Assembly (NCBI GenBank): GCA_937982505.1
Contig: CALJLV010000190.1
Span: forward strand, 1-37,034
Source: an uncultured Desulfobacteraceae bacterium
GTDB taxonomy: Bacteria; Desulfobacterota; Desulfobacteria; Desulfobacterales; UBA2174
Length of the DNA stretch: 37,034 nt
Direction: 5' to 3'
Shown: in pieces, positions 30,856-37,034 of the stretch
Layout of the letters: every line of letters begins with the position of its first letter
Position numbering within the stretch: the stretch's first letter is position 1
Notes under the pieces: model-generated
The model's database searches: none
Told to the model about the DNA's origin: nothing
Seen by the model: only the letters and a program-made list of their open reading frames with translations
Program-made: the position numbers and the translations under genes

Positions 30856-31941
30856 ATGCCCAAGTCGATCCGAAAAGGCAAAACCAAGGACCAACCCCTC
30901 GGCGGCAGCGCCGGCCTGTCCCCGGGCACCTTGGTTTTTGTCGGCCAGCGCAAGAGGAGTTCGGTGCGGGTGGATGTCCTCGCCTACACCGAAACGACCT
31001 TCGGCGAACAAAAAGATGTCTCCGTGGATCATTGCCGGGATGCCATCAAGGCACCCGGAGTGACCTGGATCAACGTCAACGGCATCCACGACATCGGCCT
31101 CATCGAGGCCCTGGGAAAATACCTGAACCTGCACCCCCTGACCATGGAGGATATCGTCAACACGTCCCAAAGGCCCAAGGCCGAGGTCTTTCCCGGCTAC
31201 ATCTACACCGTCCTCAAGATGATATCCTTCAACGAAACCCGGCACCAGGTCGAGATGGAGCATGTCAGCCTGATCCTGAGCGATCATTTCGTCGTTTCCT
31301 TCCAGGAGGACGAGGGTGATCTCTTCGACGCGGTGCGCGAGCGCATCCGGTCCGCCAAGGGCCGCATCCGCCAGATGGGCGCCGATTACCTGGCTTATGC
31401 CCTGATGGACGCCGTGGTGGACCACTACTTTCTTACCGTCGAGCACATCGGCGACCGCATCGAGGATTTCGACGACCGGATCCTGGCCGACCCGAAGCCG
31501 GAGGACATCCAGCAGATTCATCGCTTCAAGCGCGACATCCTCGGCCTGCGCAAGGCGGTCTGGCCCCTGCGCGAGGAGGTCAGCACCCTGGAAAAAACGG
31601 AATCCGCGCTGATCCGCGCGGAGACCCGGGTGTTCCTGCGCGACCTCTACGATCACACCATCCAGGTCATCGACATGGTGGAAACCTTCCGCGACATCCT
31701 GGGCGGCATGCACGACACTTACCTGTCGAGTCTCAGCAACCGGATGAACGAGGTGATGAAGGTGCTCACCGTCATCGCCACCCTCTTTATCCCCCTGACC
31801 TTCATCGCCGGCGTCTACGGCATGAACTTCGAGCACATGCCGGAGCTGAAATGGCGCTGGGGCTATTGGCTGATCTGGGGCGTCATGCTCGCCGTGGGCC
31901 TGGGCATGGTCGGCTACTTCAAGAAGAAAAAATGGTTCTGA
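30856..31941 (+). CDS. corA: CorA family divalent cation transporter
   Basis: A 361-residue CorA-type channel. A long soluble N-terminal domain and helical stalk end in two membrane helices (about 300-322 and 335-353), with the signature Y-G-M-N (AGVYGMNFEHMPELKW) between them. The start at ATG 30856 follows a GGGGGGAAA purine run; the frame is open far upstream but without protein-like sequence. It probably imports Mg2+ (or Co2+/Ni2+). It faces the UspA gene convergently with a 16-nt gap, and sits between the crcB operon and the riboswitch-controlled operon. Confidence 0.93.
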   Translation: MPKSIRKGKTKDQPLGGSAGLSPGTLVFVGQRKRSSVRVDVLAYTETTFGEQKDVSVDHCRDAIKAPGVTWINVNGIHDIGLIEALGKYLNLHPLTMEDIVNTSQRPKAEVFPGYIYTVLKMISFNETRHQVEMEHVSLILSDHFVVSFQEDEGDLFDAVRERIRSAKGRIRQMGADYLAYALMDAVVDHYFLTVEHIGDRIEDFDDRILADPKPEDIQQIHRFKRDILGLRKAVWPLREEVSTLEKTESALIRAETRVFLRDLYDHTIQVIDMVETFRDILGGMHDTYLSSLSNRMNEVMKVLTVIATLFIPLTFIAGVYGMNFEHMPELKWRWGYWLIWGVMLAVGLGMVGYFKKKKWF

Positions 31942-31957
31942 AAAGTCCGGTTCCGGG

Positions 31958-32374
31958 TCAGCGCACGACGACCACGGTGCAGTGGGCGTAGCTCAGGACG
32001 CGCTTGGCCACCGAGCCGAGAAGCCATTTTTGCAGCAAACTCTCGCCGCGATGGCCCATGACGATGGCATCGGCGCCGATCTGGTCGGCCAGATGCACGA
32101 TCTGTTCGGCCGGGTGACCCACGCGCACCTCGAAGGCGGTCGTCACACCGGCCTCTTGAGCCCGGATCTTCATCCTGGCGAAGTGGGATTCGAAGTATTC
32201 GGTGGCTCTTTCCAGCACGGCCTGCAATTCGACATTCACCGGCGGTTCGGGGGGCCGGGCGATCGAGAGCACGTTCAGCGCCGCGCCGTACTTGGCGGCC
32301 ATGTCCATGCCGAAGTCGAAGGCCTGTTGGGATTGGATGGAACCATCGTAGGCGACCAGGATTTTGGAGACCAT
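31958..32374 (-). CDS. universal stress protein UspA family
   Basis: A 138-residue single-domain Usp: KILVAYDGSIQSQQAFDFG at the N-terminus, and the ATP-binding G-x2-G-x9-G-S motif (GHRGESLLQKWLLGSVAKRVL) near the end. It begins 5 nt after the antiporter stop and so belongs to the fluoride-riboswitch operon. Usp genes are a known class of fluoride-riboswitch target, consistent with this arrangement. Confidence 0.92.
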   Translation of the reverse strand: MVSKILVAYDGSIQSQQAFDFGMDMAAKYGAALNVLSIARPPEPPVNVELQAVLERATEYFESHFARMKIRAQEAGVTTAFEVRVGHPAEQIVHLADQIGADAIVMGHRGESLLQKWLLGSVAKRVLSYAHCTVVVVR

Positions 32375-32379
32375 TGAGG

Positions 32380-33597
32380 TTATTCTCCTTTCTCGACCGT
32401 AGCGGTGTCGGTTTCGGGAACAGATGCGTCCCGGTTTTCAGGGGCGGGGCGCCGCAGCAGGTGCCGCGGCAGGAAAAAGGCGTTGGCGATCAGGGTCGGC
32501 ACCACGGCGCTGGCCACCACGGCGGCGATCAGAAAGGAATACTGGGTGGTGTCGATAATGCCGTGGCTCAGGCCGAAGAGGGCCGAGATGCTGCCGAAGG
32601 TCAGCCCGGTGGACATGAGCAAGGTGGTGTACATGGCCTCCTTGCCGGGATTTTTGTAGAACTTGGTCACCGGGTAGACCGCCACCATCTTGCTGGCCAT
32701 CTTGGCCACCAGCAGCACCAGGAAAATCATGGGGCCGGCGATCAGAGCCGGCACCGAAACGAAGGACCCGGCGCGGATGAAGTAGAAGGGGGTCAGCAGG
32801 CCGAAGGTCAACGTCCGCAGGCGGCGGATCAGCAGGTGGTCCTTGCCCACGGTACCGGCCAGGACCATACCAATTACATAGGCGGGTAGCACCGCCTCGC
32901 TGTCGGCCCAGCCGGCCAGGGCCCCCAGGCCGAAGAGGCACAGCAGGATAAATTTGGTTTCCAGCTCCGAGGGCCGGTTGCCGTACTTCTTGAAGAAGCG
33001 CGGCGTCAGCCAGGGCAGGATCGCGAAGGCGGCCATGCTGCCGCCCACGAACACCAGGGTCCGGAAGGTGAAGGGCGCGAAGATCAATCCCAGGGCCAGG
33101 ACCGTGCCCAGATCGTTGATGAAGCACCCGGCCAGGACCGTTTTGCCGAAGGTGGTCTTGTTGAGGCCGGTTTCCAGCATCACCGCATAGACCACGGCCA
33201 CCGAGGTGGTGGAAAGAGCCACCCCGGCGATCCAGCTCGCCTGGCGGTCCCAGCCCAGCCAGAAATGGGCCACCGCCGCGCACCCTAAAAATGGCGCCAC
33301 GAACCCGGCGATGCCCAGGGCCGTGGCCTCCTTCCACTTGAGCTTGAAGACCACCGGGTCGAGTTCGGCGCCGGCCAGAAAGGTGAGCACGATGGCCCCG
33401 GTGCCGGCCAGAAACTTGATCCAGGGCTCGTGCACCCCCAGCACGGTGGCGCTGACCAGGGCGCCGATGACCAACTGGGCTACCGTGCCCACCACGATTT
33501 CGGAAAGGGCCGTGGCGATGCGCAGCCAGATGGAGAGCAGGGTCGCCGCCAGGGCCAGGCCGAGCCAGAGGGTCGCCAAAAACCAGGTTTCGGTCAT
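32380..33597 (-). CDS. CPA-type cation:proton (Kef/NhaP-like) antiporter
   Basis: A 405-residue inner-membrane protein with about twelve helices in the Na+/H+ exchanger superfamily. Family features are LAGAELDP in helix 3, ALSTTSVAVVYAVMLETGL, and GCFINDLGTVLALGLIFAP with the ion-binding Asn-Asp pair. No C-terminal RCK domain is present. AAAGGAAG precedes ATG 33597. The leader carries a fluoride riboswitch, which suggests that it exports fluoride (F-/H+ or a linked ion) or corrects ion balance under fluoride stress. This role is inferred from regulation, not shown by the protein itself. Confidence 0.9.
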   Translation of the reverse strand: MTETWFLATLWLGLALAATLLSIWLRIATALSEIVVGTVAQLVIGALVSATVLGVHEPWIKFLAGTGAIVLTFLAGAELDPVVFKLKWKEATALGIAGFVAPFLGCAAVAHFWLGWDRQASWIAGVALSTTSVAVVYAVMLETGLNKTTFGKTVLAGCFINDLGTVLALGLIFAPFTFRTLVFVGGSMAAFAILPWLTPRFFKKYGNRPSELETKFILLCLFGLGALAGWADSEAVLPAYVIGMVLAGTVGKDHLLIRRLRTLTFGLLTPFYFIRAGSFVSVPALIAGPMIFLVLLVAKMASKMVAVYPVTKFYKNPGKEAMYTTLLMSTGLTFGSISALFGLSHGIIDTTQYSFLIAAVVASAVVPTLIANAFFLPRHLLRRPAPENRDASVPETDTATVEKGE

Positions 33598-33674
33598 GGG
33601 AAGCTTCCTTTAACAGAGCACGGCACCCGCATTCGAAACGTGCAGGAGAAAGATCCGGGAGATCAGATTCCCTC

Positions 33675-33690
33675 AAAAAAACGCCCGAAG
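33675..33690 (-). terminator. candidate expression-platform terminator of the fluoride riboswitch
   Basis: Downstream of the aptamer on the minus strand a GC-rich CTTCGGGCG (33690-33682) runs into seven T's (33681-33675), 77 nt before the antiporter start. CGGGCG here is complementary to CGCCCG of the aptamer (33755-33750), so the aptamer and a terminator stem could be mutually exclusive. No shorter perfect stem was found by eye. Confidence 0.5.
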
Positions 33691-33726
33691 TCGTCTTGGC
33701 CGATGCTCCCACCGAACGTCTGTTCC

Positions 33727-33780
33727 GGTAGGAGTCATCAGCCCGAACCCGGGCGGTTGTAAGGGGGACTCCATCCCCGA
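33727..33780 (-). ncRNA. fluoride riboswitch (crcB motif)
   Basis: The minus-strand sequence contains the hallmarks of the crcB RNA in order: GGGGATGGAGTCCCCC, then ACAACCGCC, a short hairpin CCCGGGTTCGGG, then GGCTGATGACTCCTAC. GGAGT and ACTCC provide the closing helix, and the AACCGCC/CUGAUGA elements form the pseudoknot and F- pocket. It begins right after a promoter (33796-33824) and precedes the antiporter-uspA operon by 130 nt. Confidence 0.94.
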
Positions 33781-33792
33781 TGATATTTTTTA

Positions 33793-34113
33793 GTGATCTT
33801 AGCAAGTGCCGGCTGGCGAGGCAAGCGATTCGGTTTGCAGCGGCTTCATCCGGACGCATTGGCGGTTTTCCGGCAGGCCGTCCTACCCCTGTTGCACAGC
33901 GGGTTGCTCAGACACCCGATGACGGAAAGCCTGGCGGTCATGGCCGATGCCTTCGTCAAAGAGGGCCTCACGGGCCATGACGCCTGTTACGCCGCCCCGG
34001 CCAAGGATCTAAAGGGCTTCGGGTTGACCTTCGACGGCAAAGCCCACCAGTGCATCCAGCAATTGCGCCTTTCCTGTGATCTTTGCGAGCAACTGCCGCC
34101 GGGTTGGGATTGA
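33793..34113 (+). pseudogene. relic of a PIN-domain (VapC) toxin
   Basis: The open frame from GTG 33793 gives 106 residues. Its second half resembles the C-terminal part of PIN toxins: LLHSGLLRHPMTESLAVMADAFV, shortened here to its key feature of a helical stretch, then LTGHDACYAAPAKDLKGFGLTFDGKAH, where D in GHDACY and D in TFDGK are the third and fourth acidic positions. The N-terminal LDTN strand and first Asp are absent, and the 5' 30 nt overlap the promoter of the opposite-strand operon. No antitoxin is adjacent. I call it a decayed fragment. Confidence 0.5.
33796..33824 (-). promoter_or_regulatory. promoter of the fluoride-riboswitch operon
   Basis: TTGCCT (33824-33819), 17 nt, TAAGAT (33801-33796) on the minus strand. 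Predicted initiation near 33789 puts the aptamer at the 5' end of the transcript, as expected. Confidence 0.55.
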
Positions 34114-34123
34114 ATCGGCCGCT

Positions 34124-35533
34124 TCAGAAATAATCGCCCAATCCCGCCTCCAGCACTTCATGGGAAAGGATCCGGTCCCAGAGAGGGTCGTCAGGGGGGG
34201 CGGCCGGAGCCGGCAGACCGGCCGCCAGGGCGCGCAGGGGTTCGCGCAAGCCGGGCGGCAGGCGAAACCGATCGCCGCGGGGCACTTTTTCCACCACCAG
34301 GCGGCGCTTGCGGTTGAGGGGGATGGTCTCGAAGACATGGTGGTAGCTGGGCGCCGGCAGGATCACCGCCTCGGCGTAGCGCAGGCTCGCTTCAAAAGGG
34401 GAAAGATCGACCCGGGACCAGACGGCGGCGCCCGCTTCGAGGCGGTCCCGGGCCGTGGTGGCCCAGCGCCAGCCGCTCTCGCCCGCCGCCTCCACGGGTT
34501 GGACCGCCCGTGCCAGGGCCTCTGGGGGGCCTTCCAGGCACAGGGTGCGCAGATAGCCGCTGGCGGTGACATCCTCCCAGGGCTTGCGCGCCAGGGCGGC
34601 GCTGCGCCGGCGGGCGGCCATGCGTTGAAAGCGGTGCTTGTAGACGAAGCTGCAGTAGTTGATGGGCAGGTCGATTCCCTGGTCCAGGCTCCAGCGGATC
34701 AGCTCCAGGGCTGCCAGTTCGGACTCCAGCACGGTCACGGCCTCACCGTGCAGGAAGGTGTAGCCGCGGTCGGCCATCCGGGGCAGGTTGTAGGGGGTCA
34801 GGCGCAGCTGGTGCAGATTGAGATGGTCGATGCCGGCCTCGGCCATGGCCCGGATCCGCTCCTTCATCGCCTCGAAGGCCTCGGGCAGGGCCGGAATCTC
34901 CACCGTTACGGTATCGATGAGGCCCACGGCCCGGCGGGCCGCCTCCAGGCTCAGACCGGTGGCGCCGATGTCGAAGCGGATTTCGTCCAGACCGGCCGCG
35001 CGCAGGCGCCCGAGGGCCTCGGCGCTGGCCAGGGTGCCGTTGGTGTAGAGCCAGACGTGGACCGCGGGGCCGAAGGCCTGCTTGACCGCGCGTACGAAAC
35101 GCAGGCTGGCCTCCAGGGTCAGGAGGGGTTCGCCCCCGCTGATGCTGGCGCCGGTAAAGCCGAAGCGCCGCAGATAATCCACATAGTCGCCGCTTTTGGC
35201 GAAGGGGACCGCGTTGGTGGTGGGCACCAGGCTGCCGTCCTGTTCGCTGGGACAGTAGAAGCAGCGGCAGTTGCAGCGGCCACTGATGAACAGGCACGAC
35301 CAGCTGCCTCGGGTGCAGGCCGTGCATCCGGGCGACAGGCGCCGGCCGTCGAGCTTGGTGCCGGCGCAGACCGTCGCGGCCCGCCCGGCCAGGTCGTCCA
35401 GCAGGGCCTGCCGCCGGCGCTCGGCCGCGGCCGCCTCTTGCGGCGTGACCCAGCGCAGGCGGTCGCAGGCCGGGCCGTATTCGTTCCGGTTGGCGGCCAG
35501 GAGCCGTTCGTGGCGCAGCGTGGAAAGAGGCAT
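34124..35533 (-). CDS. radical SAM protein
   Basis: A 469-residue radical SAM enzyme. The [4Fe-4S]-SAM motif is C87-x3-C91-x2-C94 (RCNCRCFYC), followed by SISGGEPLLT (SAM-binding GGE) and LYTNGTL. Additional cysteines C56, C70, C73 and C80 (PGCTACTRGSWSC) just before may bind a second cluster. The C-terminal 150 residues show no familiar SPASM pattern, and the substrate is not recognised. It starts 7 nt after the stop of the TPR-methyltransferase gene, so the two likely act together. It ends 10 nt from the PIN relic. Confidence 0.87.
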   Translation of the reverse strand: MPLSTLRHERLLAANRNEYGPACDRLRWVTPQEAAAAERRRQALLDDLAGRAATVCAGTKLDGRRLSPGCTACTRGSWSCLFISGRCNCRCFYCPSEQDGSLVPTTNAVPFAKSGDYVDYLRRFGFTGASISGGEPLLTLEASLRFVRAVKQAFGPAVHVWLYTNGTLASAEALGRLRAAGLDEIRFDIGATGLSLEAARRAVGLIDTVTVEIPALPEAFEAMKERIRAMAEAGIDHLNLHQLRLTPYNLPRMADRGYTFLHGEAVTVLESELAALELIRWSLDQGIDLPINYCSFVYKHRFQRMAARRRSAALARKPWEDVTASGYLRTLCLEGPPEALARAVQPVEAAGESGWRWATTARDRLEAGAAVWSRVDLSPFEASLRYAEAVILPAPSYHHVFETIPLNRKRRLVVEKVPRGDRFRLPPGLREPLRALAAGLPAPAAPPDDPLWDRILSHEVLEAGLGDYF

Positions 35534-35540
35534 ATCAGGG

Positions 35541-36821
35541 TCAGCCCAGAATAAAAAGATCGCCGTGTACCCGGCCGTCGCGCTCCCGGCGAATTACCAG
35601 GGAGCGGCGTCTTTCTATCACAAAACCGCAGGCGGCCGCCAGATCCTCGATGTATCCCCGGTGATGGACGAAGCGGCCGGTGCGCCGCAGCCGAAAGGGC
35701 GGGTAGCGGGTGCCCTCGGTGGACAGAAACAGGCGCCCCCCGGCGGCCAGACGCCGGCGCGCGGCGGTCAGCAGGGGCCGGACGTCGCCCAGGTAGATCA
35801 CCACGTCCGCCGCCACCATCAGATCAAAGCACTGGTGGGAGGCCTCCAGGAAAGCGACCACGTCCTGGCAGACCAGGCGGTCGTAAAGACCTTTGGCGCG
35901 GGCTGCGGCGAGCATGCCCGGCGAAAGGTCCACCCCGGTCAGACTCCGGGTCCAGGGGCGCATCGCCGCGCCGGCCAGCCCGGTCCCGCAGCCCAGGTCG
36001 AGCCCGCTGCGGTACTGGCGCCGTCCGCCCCTGCGGGCGGCCAATTCCCCGGCCAGCCGGGCCGGAATCCGATAGGCCAGCGGGCCGCGCATCTGGCGGT
36101 CGAAGCCGATGGCGTAGCGGTCGAAGAGACGGCGCACGTAGGCGGCCGGCGCACGGTCCGGGGTCTTTCCCTGCAGAGCGCAGAGCAGATGGCGGGCGCA
36201 GTCATGGGCGGGATCCAGCCTCAGGGTGCGGGCCAGTTGGCGGCGGGCCTCCTCGCGGCGTCCCAGGGCATTGAGGGTCGCCCCGAGGCGGTAGTGAATC
36301 TGCGCCTGGCCGGGCAGTTCGAGGGCGGCACGCCGGTAAGCTTCCAGGGCCCGGCCGGCCTCGCCCATCAGCTTCAAAGTGTCGCCGAGGTGGATCCAGG
36401 CGCGGCCGGAACGCGGTTCCAGGCACACGGCCTTTTGCAGATGGACGGCGGCCCGGTGCAGGCGTCCCTGACGGCGGCGCAGGAGGCCGAGTTCGAAACG
36501 GGCGCGTCCGTCCGCGGGGGCCAGATCCACTACCCGGCGCAGGGTGCGGGCCGCATCCTCGATCCGCCCCAGGCGCCAGAGGGTCAATGCCCGGTTGCGC
36601 AGGGCGGTGCGCGAGCCGGGAGATCTCTGCAAGGCCCGATCATAGGCAGCCAGGGCCAGGTGCGGATCGCCGCGGCGGTTGAGGAGATTGCCGAGCCGGA
36701 TGAAAAAGGCCGGCGTCCTCGGCCGGGGGCGCTCATCCGCGGCCGGCGCCGTCCCGGGCGCTCTGTGCGGGGGCGTGTCCATCAAGGGGCGGGTCTTGGG
36801 CTTGGGTGCGCGATAGGCCAT
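35541..36821 (-). CDS. TPR-repeat protein with C-terminal SAM methyltransferase domain
   Basis: A 426-residue fusion. Residues about 35-215 contain five or so tetratricopeptide repeats (patterns such as GDPHLALAAYDRALQRSPGS and GEAGRALEAYRRAALELPGQ). From about 230 a class I methyltransferase follows, with LDLGCGTG (motif I), TGVDLSPGMLAAA and DLMVAADVVIYLGD. The linker YVRRLFDRYAIGFDRQM is typical of TPR-methyltransferases of the contractile/carbohydrate or small-molecule type. ATG 36821 is preferred to the TTG nine codons upstream. Substrate unknown; paired with the radical SAM gene. Confidence 0.87.
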   Translation of the reverse strand: MAYRAPKPKTRPLMDTPPHRAPGTAPAADERPRPRTPAFFIRLGNLLNRRGDPHLALAAYDRALQRSPGSRTALRNRALTLWRLGRIEDAARTLRRVVDLAPADGRARFELGLLRRRQGRLHRAAVHLQKAVCLEPRSGRAWIHLGDTLKLMGEAGRALEAYRRAALELPGQAQIHYRLGATLNALGRREEARRQLARTLRLDPAHDCARHLLCALQGKTPDRAPAAYVRRLFDRYAIGFDRQMRGPLAYRIPARLAGELAARRGGRRQYRSGLDLGCGTGLAGAAMRPWTRSLTGVDLSPGMLAAARAKGLYDRLVCQDVVAFLEASHQCFDLMVAADVVIYLGDVRPLLTAARRRLAAGGRLFLSTEGTRYPPFRLRRTGRFVHHRGYIEDLAAACGFVIERRRSLVIRRERDGRVHGDLFILG

Positions 36822-36921
36822 GAGAGCACATCCGTCCCCGCAAGGCAAGCCAAAGGGGGAAAAGGGCCGCTAAAGAATCGCTCGTCCTTTCAGCCGGTTT
36901 GCCGCTTTCGGGTTTTTGATA

Positions 36922-36967
36922 AAAGGTTGACCCCTGAACTCCCTTGAAAGGTTGACACCCGAACTCC
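36922..36967. repeat. two direct 21-bp repeats at the right edge
   Basis: AAAGGTTGAC-CCTGAACTCC (36922-36942) and AAAGGTTGACACCCGAACTCC (36947-36967), offset by 25 bp. Multiple short repeats of this kind occur at the ends of some insertion sequences, but no transposase is within the window. The rest of 36822-37034 shows nothing else. Confidence 0.7.
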
Positions 36968-37034
36968 GGGCGACCCGACACACCCGCTGCCGGCCGGGTG
37001 AATTCAGACCTTCGAGGATTGACATCAATCAGCG

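Overview
The window is a GC-rich chromosomal segment of a bacterium, most likely a sulfate-reducing deltaproteobacterium (Desulfobacterota). This is inferred from gene content: an HdrD/DsrK-like Fe-S protein with two MvhD-type electron-transfer subunits, selenium-utilisation genes, sigma54 promoters with a PAS-AAA activator, several DGC/CC-Se/thioredoxin-type small redox proteins, and dispersed GTCATTCC-type intergenic repeats. No rRNA, tRNA, CRISPR array, prophage or complete insertion sequence was seen. Coding is dense and mostly on the minus strand.

Layout: (1) 65-4012, minus: HdrD/DsrK-like protein, two MvhD-like proteins, a RelE/HigB-like protein and the selenium transporter YedE. (2) 4409-6885, plus: a small four-Cys protein behind a candidate sigma54 promoter, a repeat-filled spacer, then selD (with an in-frame UGA) and yedF. 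(3) 6875-12269, minus: a DUF4143 ATPase, then arsenic resistance (arsC, arsM, acr3, arsR) interrupted by a plus-strand RHH/PIN toxin-antitoxin pair. The arsenic spacers carry dispersed repeats and a relic of a second arsM start. (4) 12463-16606: a Phd/VapC pair with a nonsense codon near the toxin end, then a TauE/SafE permease and NifX-like protein behind a strong sigma54 promoter, a frameshifted sigma54 activator, and a UspA. (5) 16636-21563, minus: an extracytoplasmic thiol-redox operon (two thioredoxins, CcdA-like, rhodanese, a CDF-MauE fusion, and a DUF1573 protein whose first motif Cys is a UGA codon). (6) 21714-25009, minus: ArsR, ArsP-type permease, small thioredoxin, a probable CC/Se-family selenoprotein with two adjacent UGA codons, a DGC protein and a frameshifted Fe-S protein. 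(7) 25258-34113: an SLC13/RCK transporter, GalT-like enzyme, DUF190-CBS protein, CrcB fluoride channel, CorA, UspA and a CPA antiporter under a clear fluoride riboswitch, plus a PIN-toxin relic. (8) 34124-36821, minus: a radical SAM protein and a TPR-methyltransferase.

The strongest theme is selenium. The window encodes Se uptake (YedE) and activation (SelD), and at least three genes that conventional calling would truncate at UGA: selD itself, a secreted DUF1573 protein inside a CcdA/thioredoxin/MauE operon, and a small protein with a UGA-UGA pair inside an ArsR/permease/thioredoxin operon. Each UGA is followed at the expected distance by a potential SECIS-like hairpin. Two minus-strand operons therefore appear to use selenocysteine in thiol/metalloid redox chemistry. 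The second theme is a fluoride-response locus in which riboswitch, antiporter and UspA lie next to CorA and a CrcB operon.
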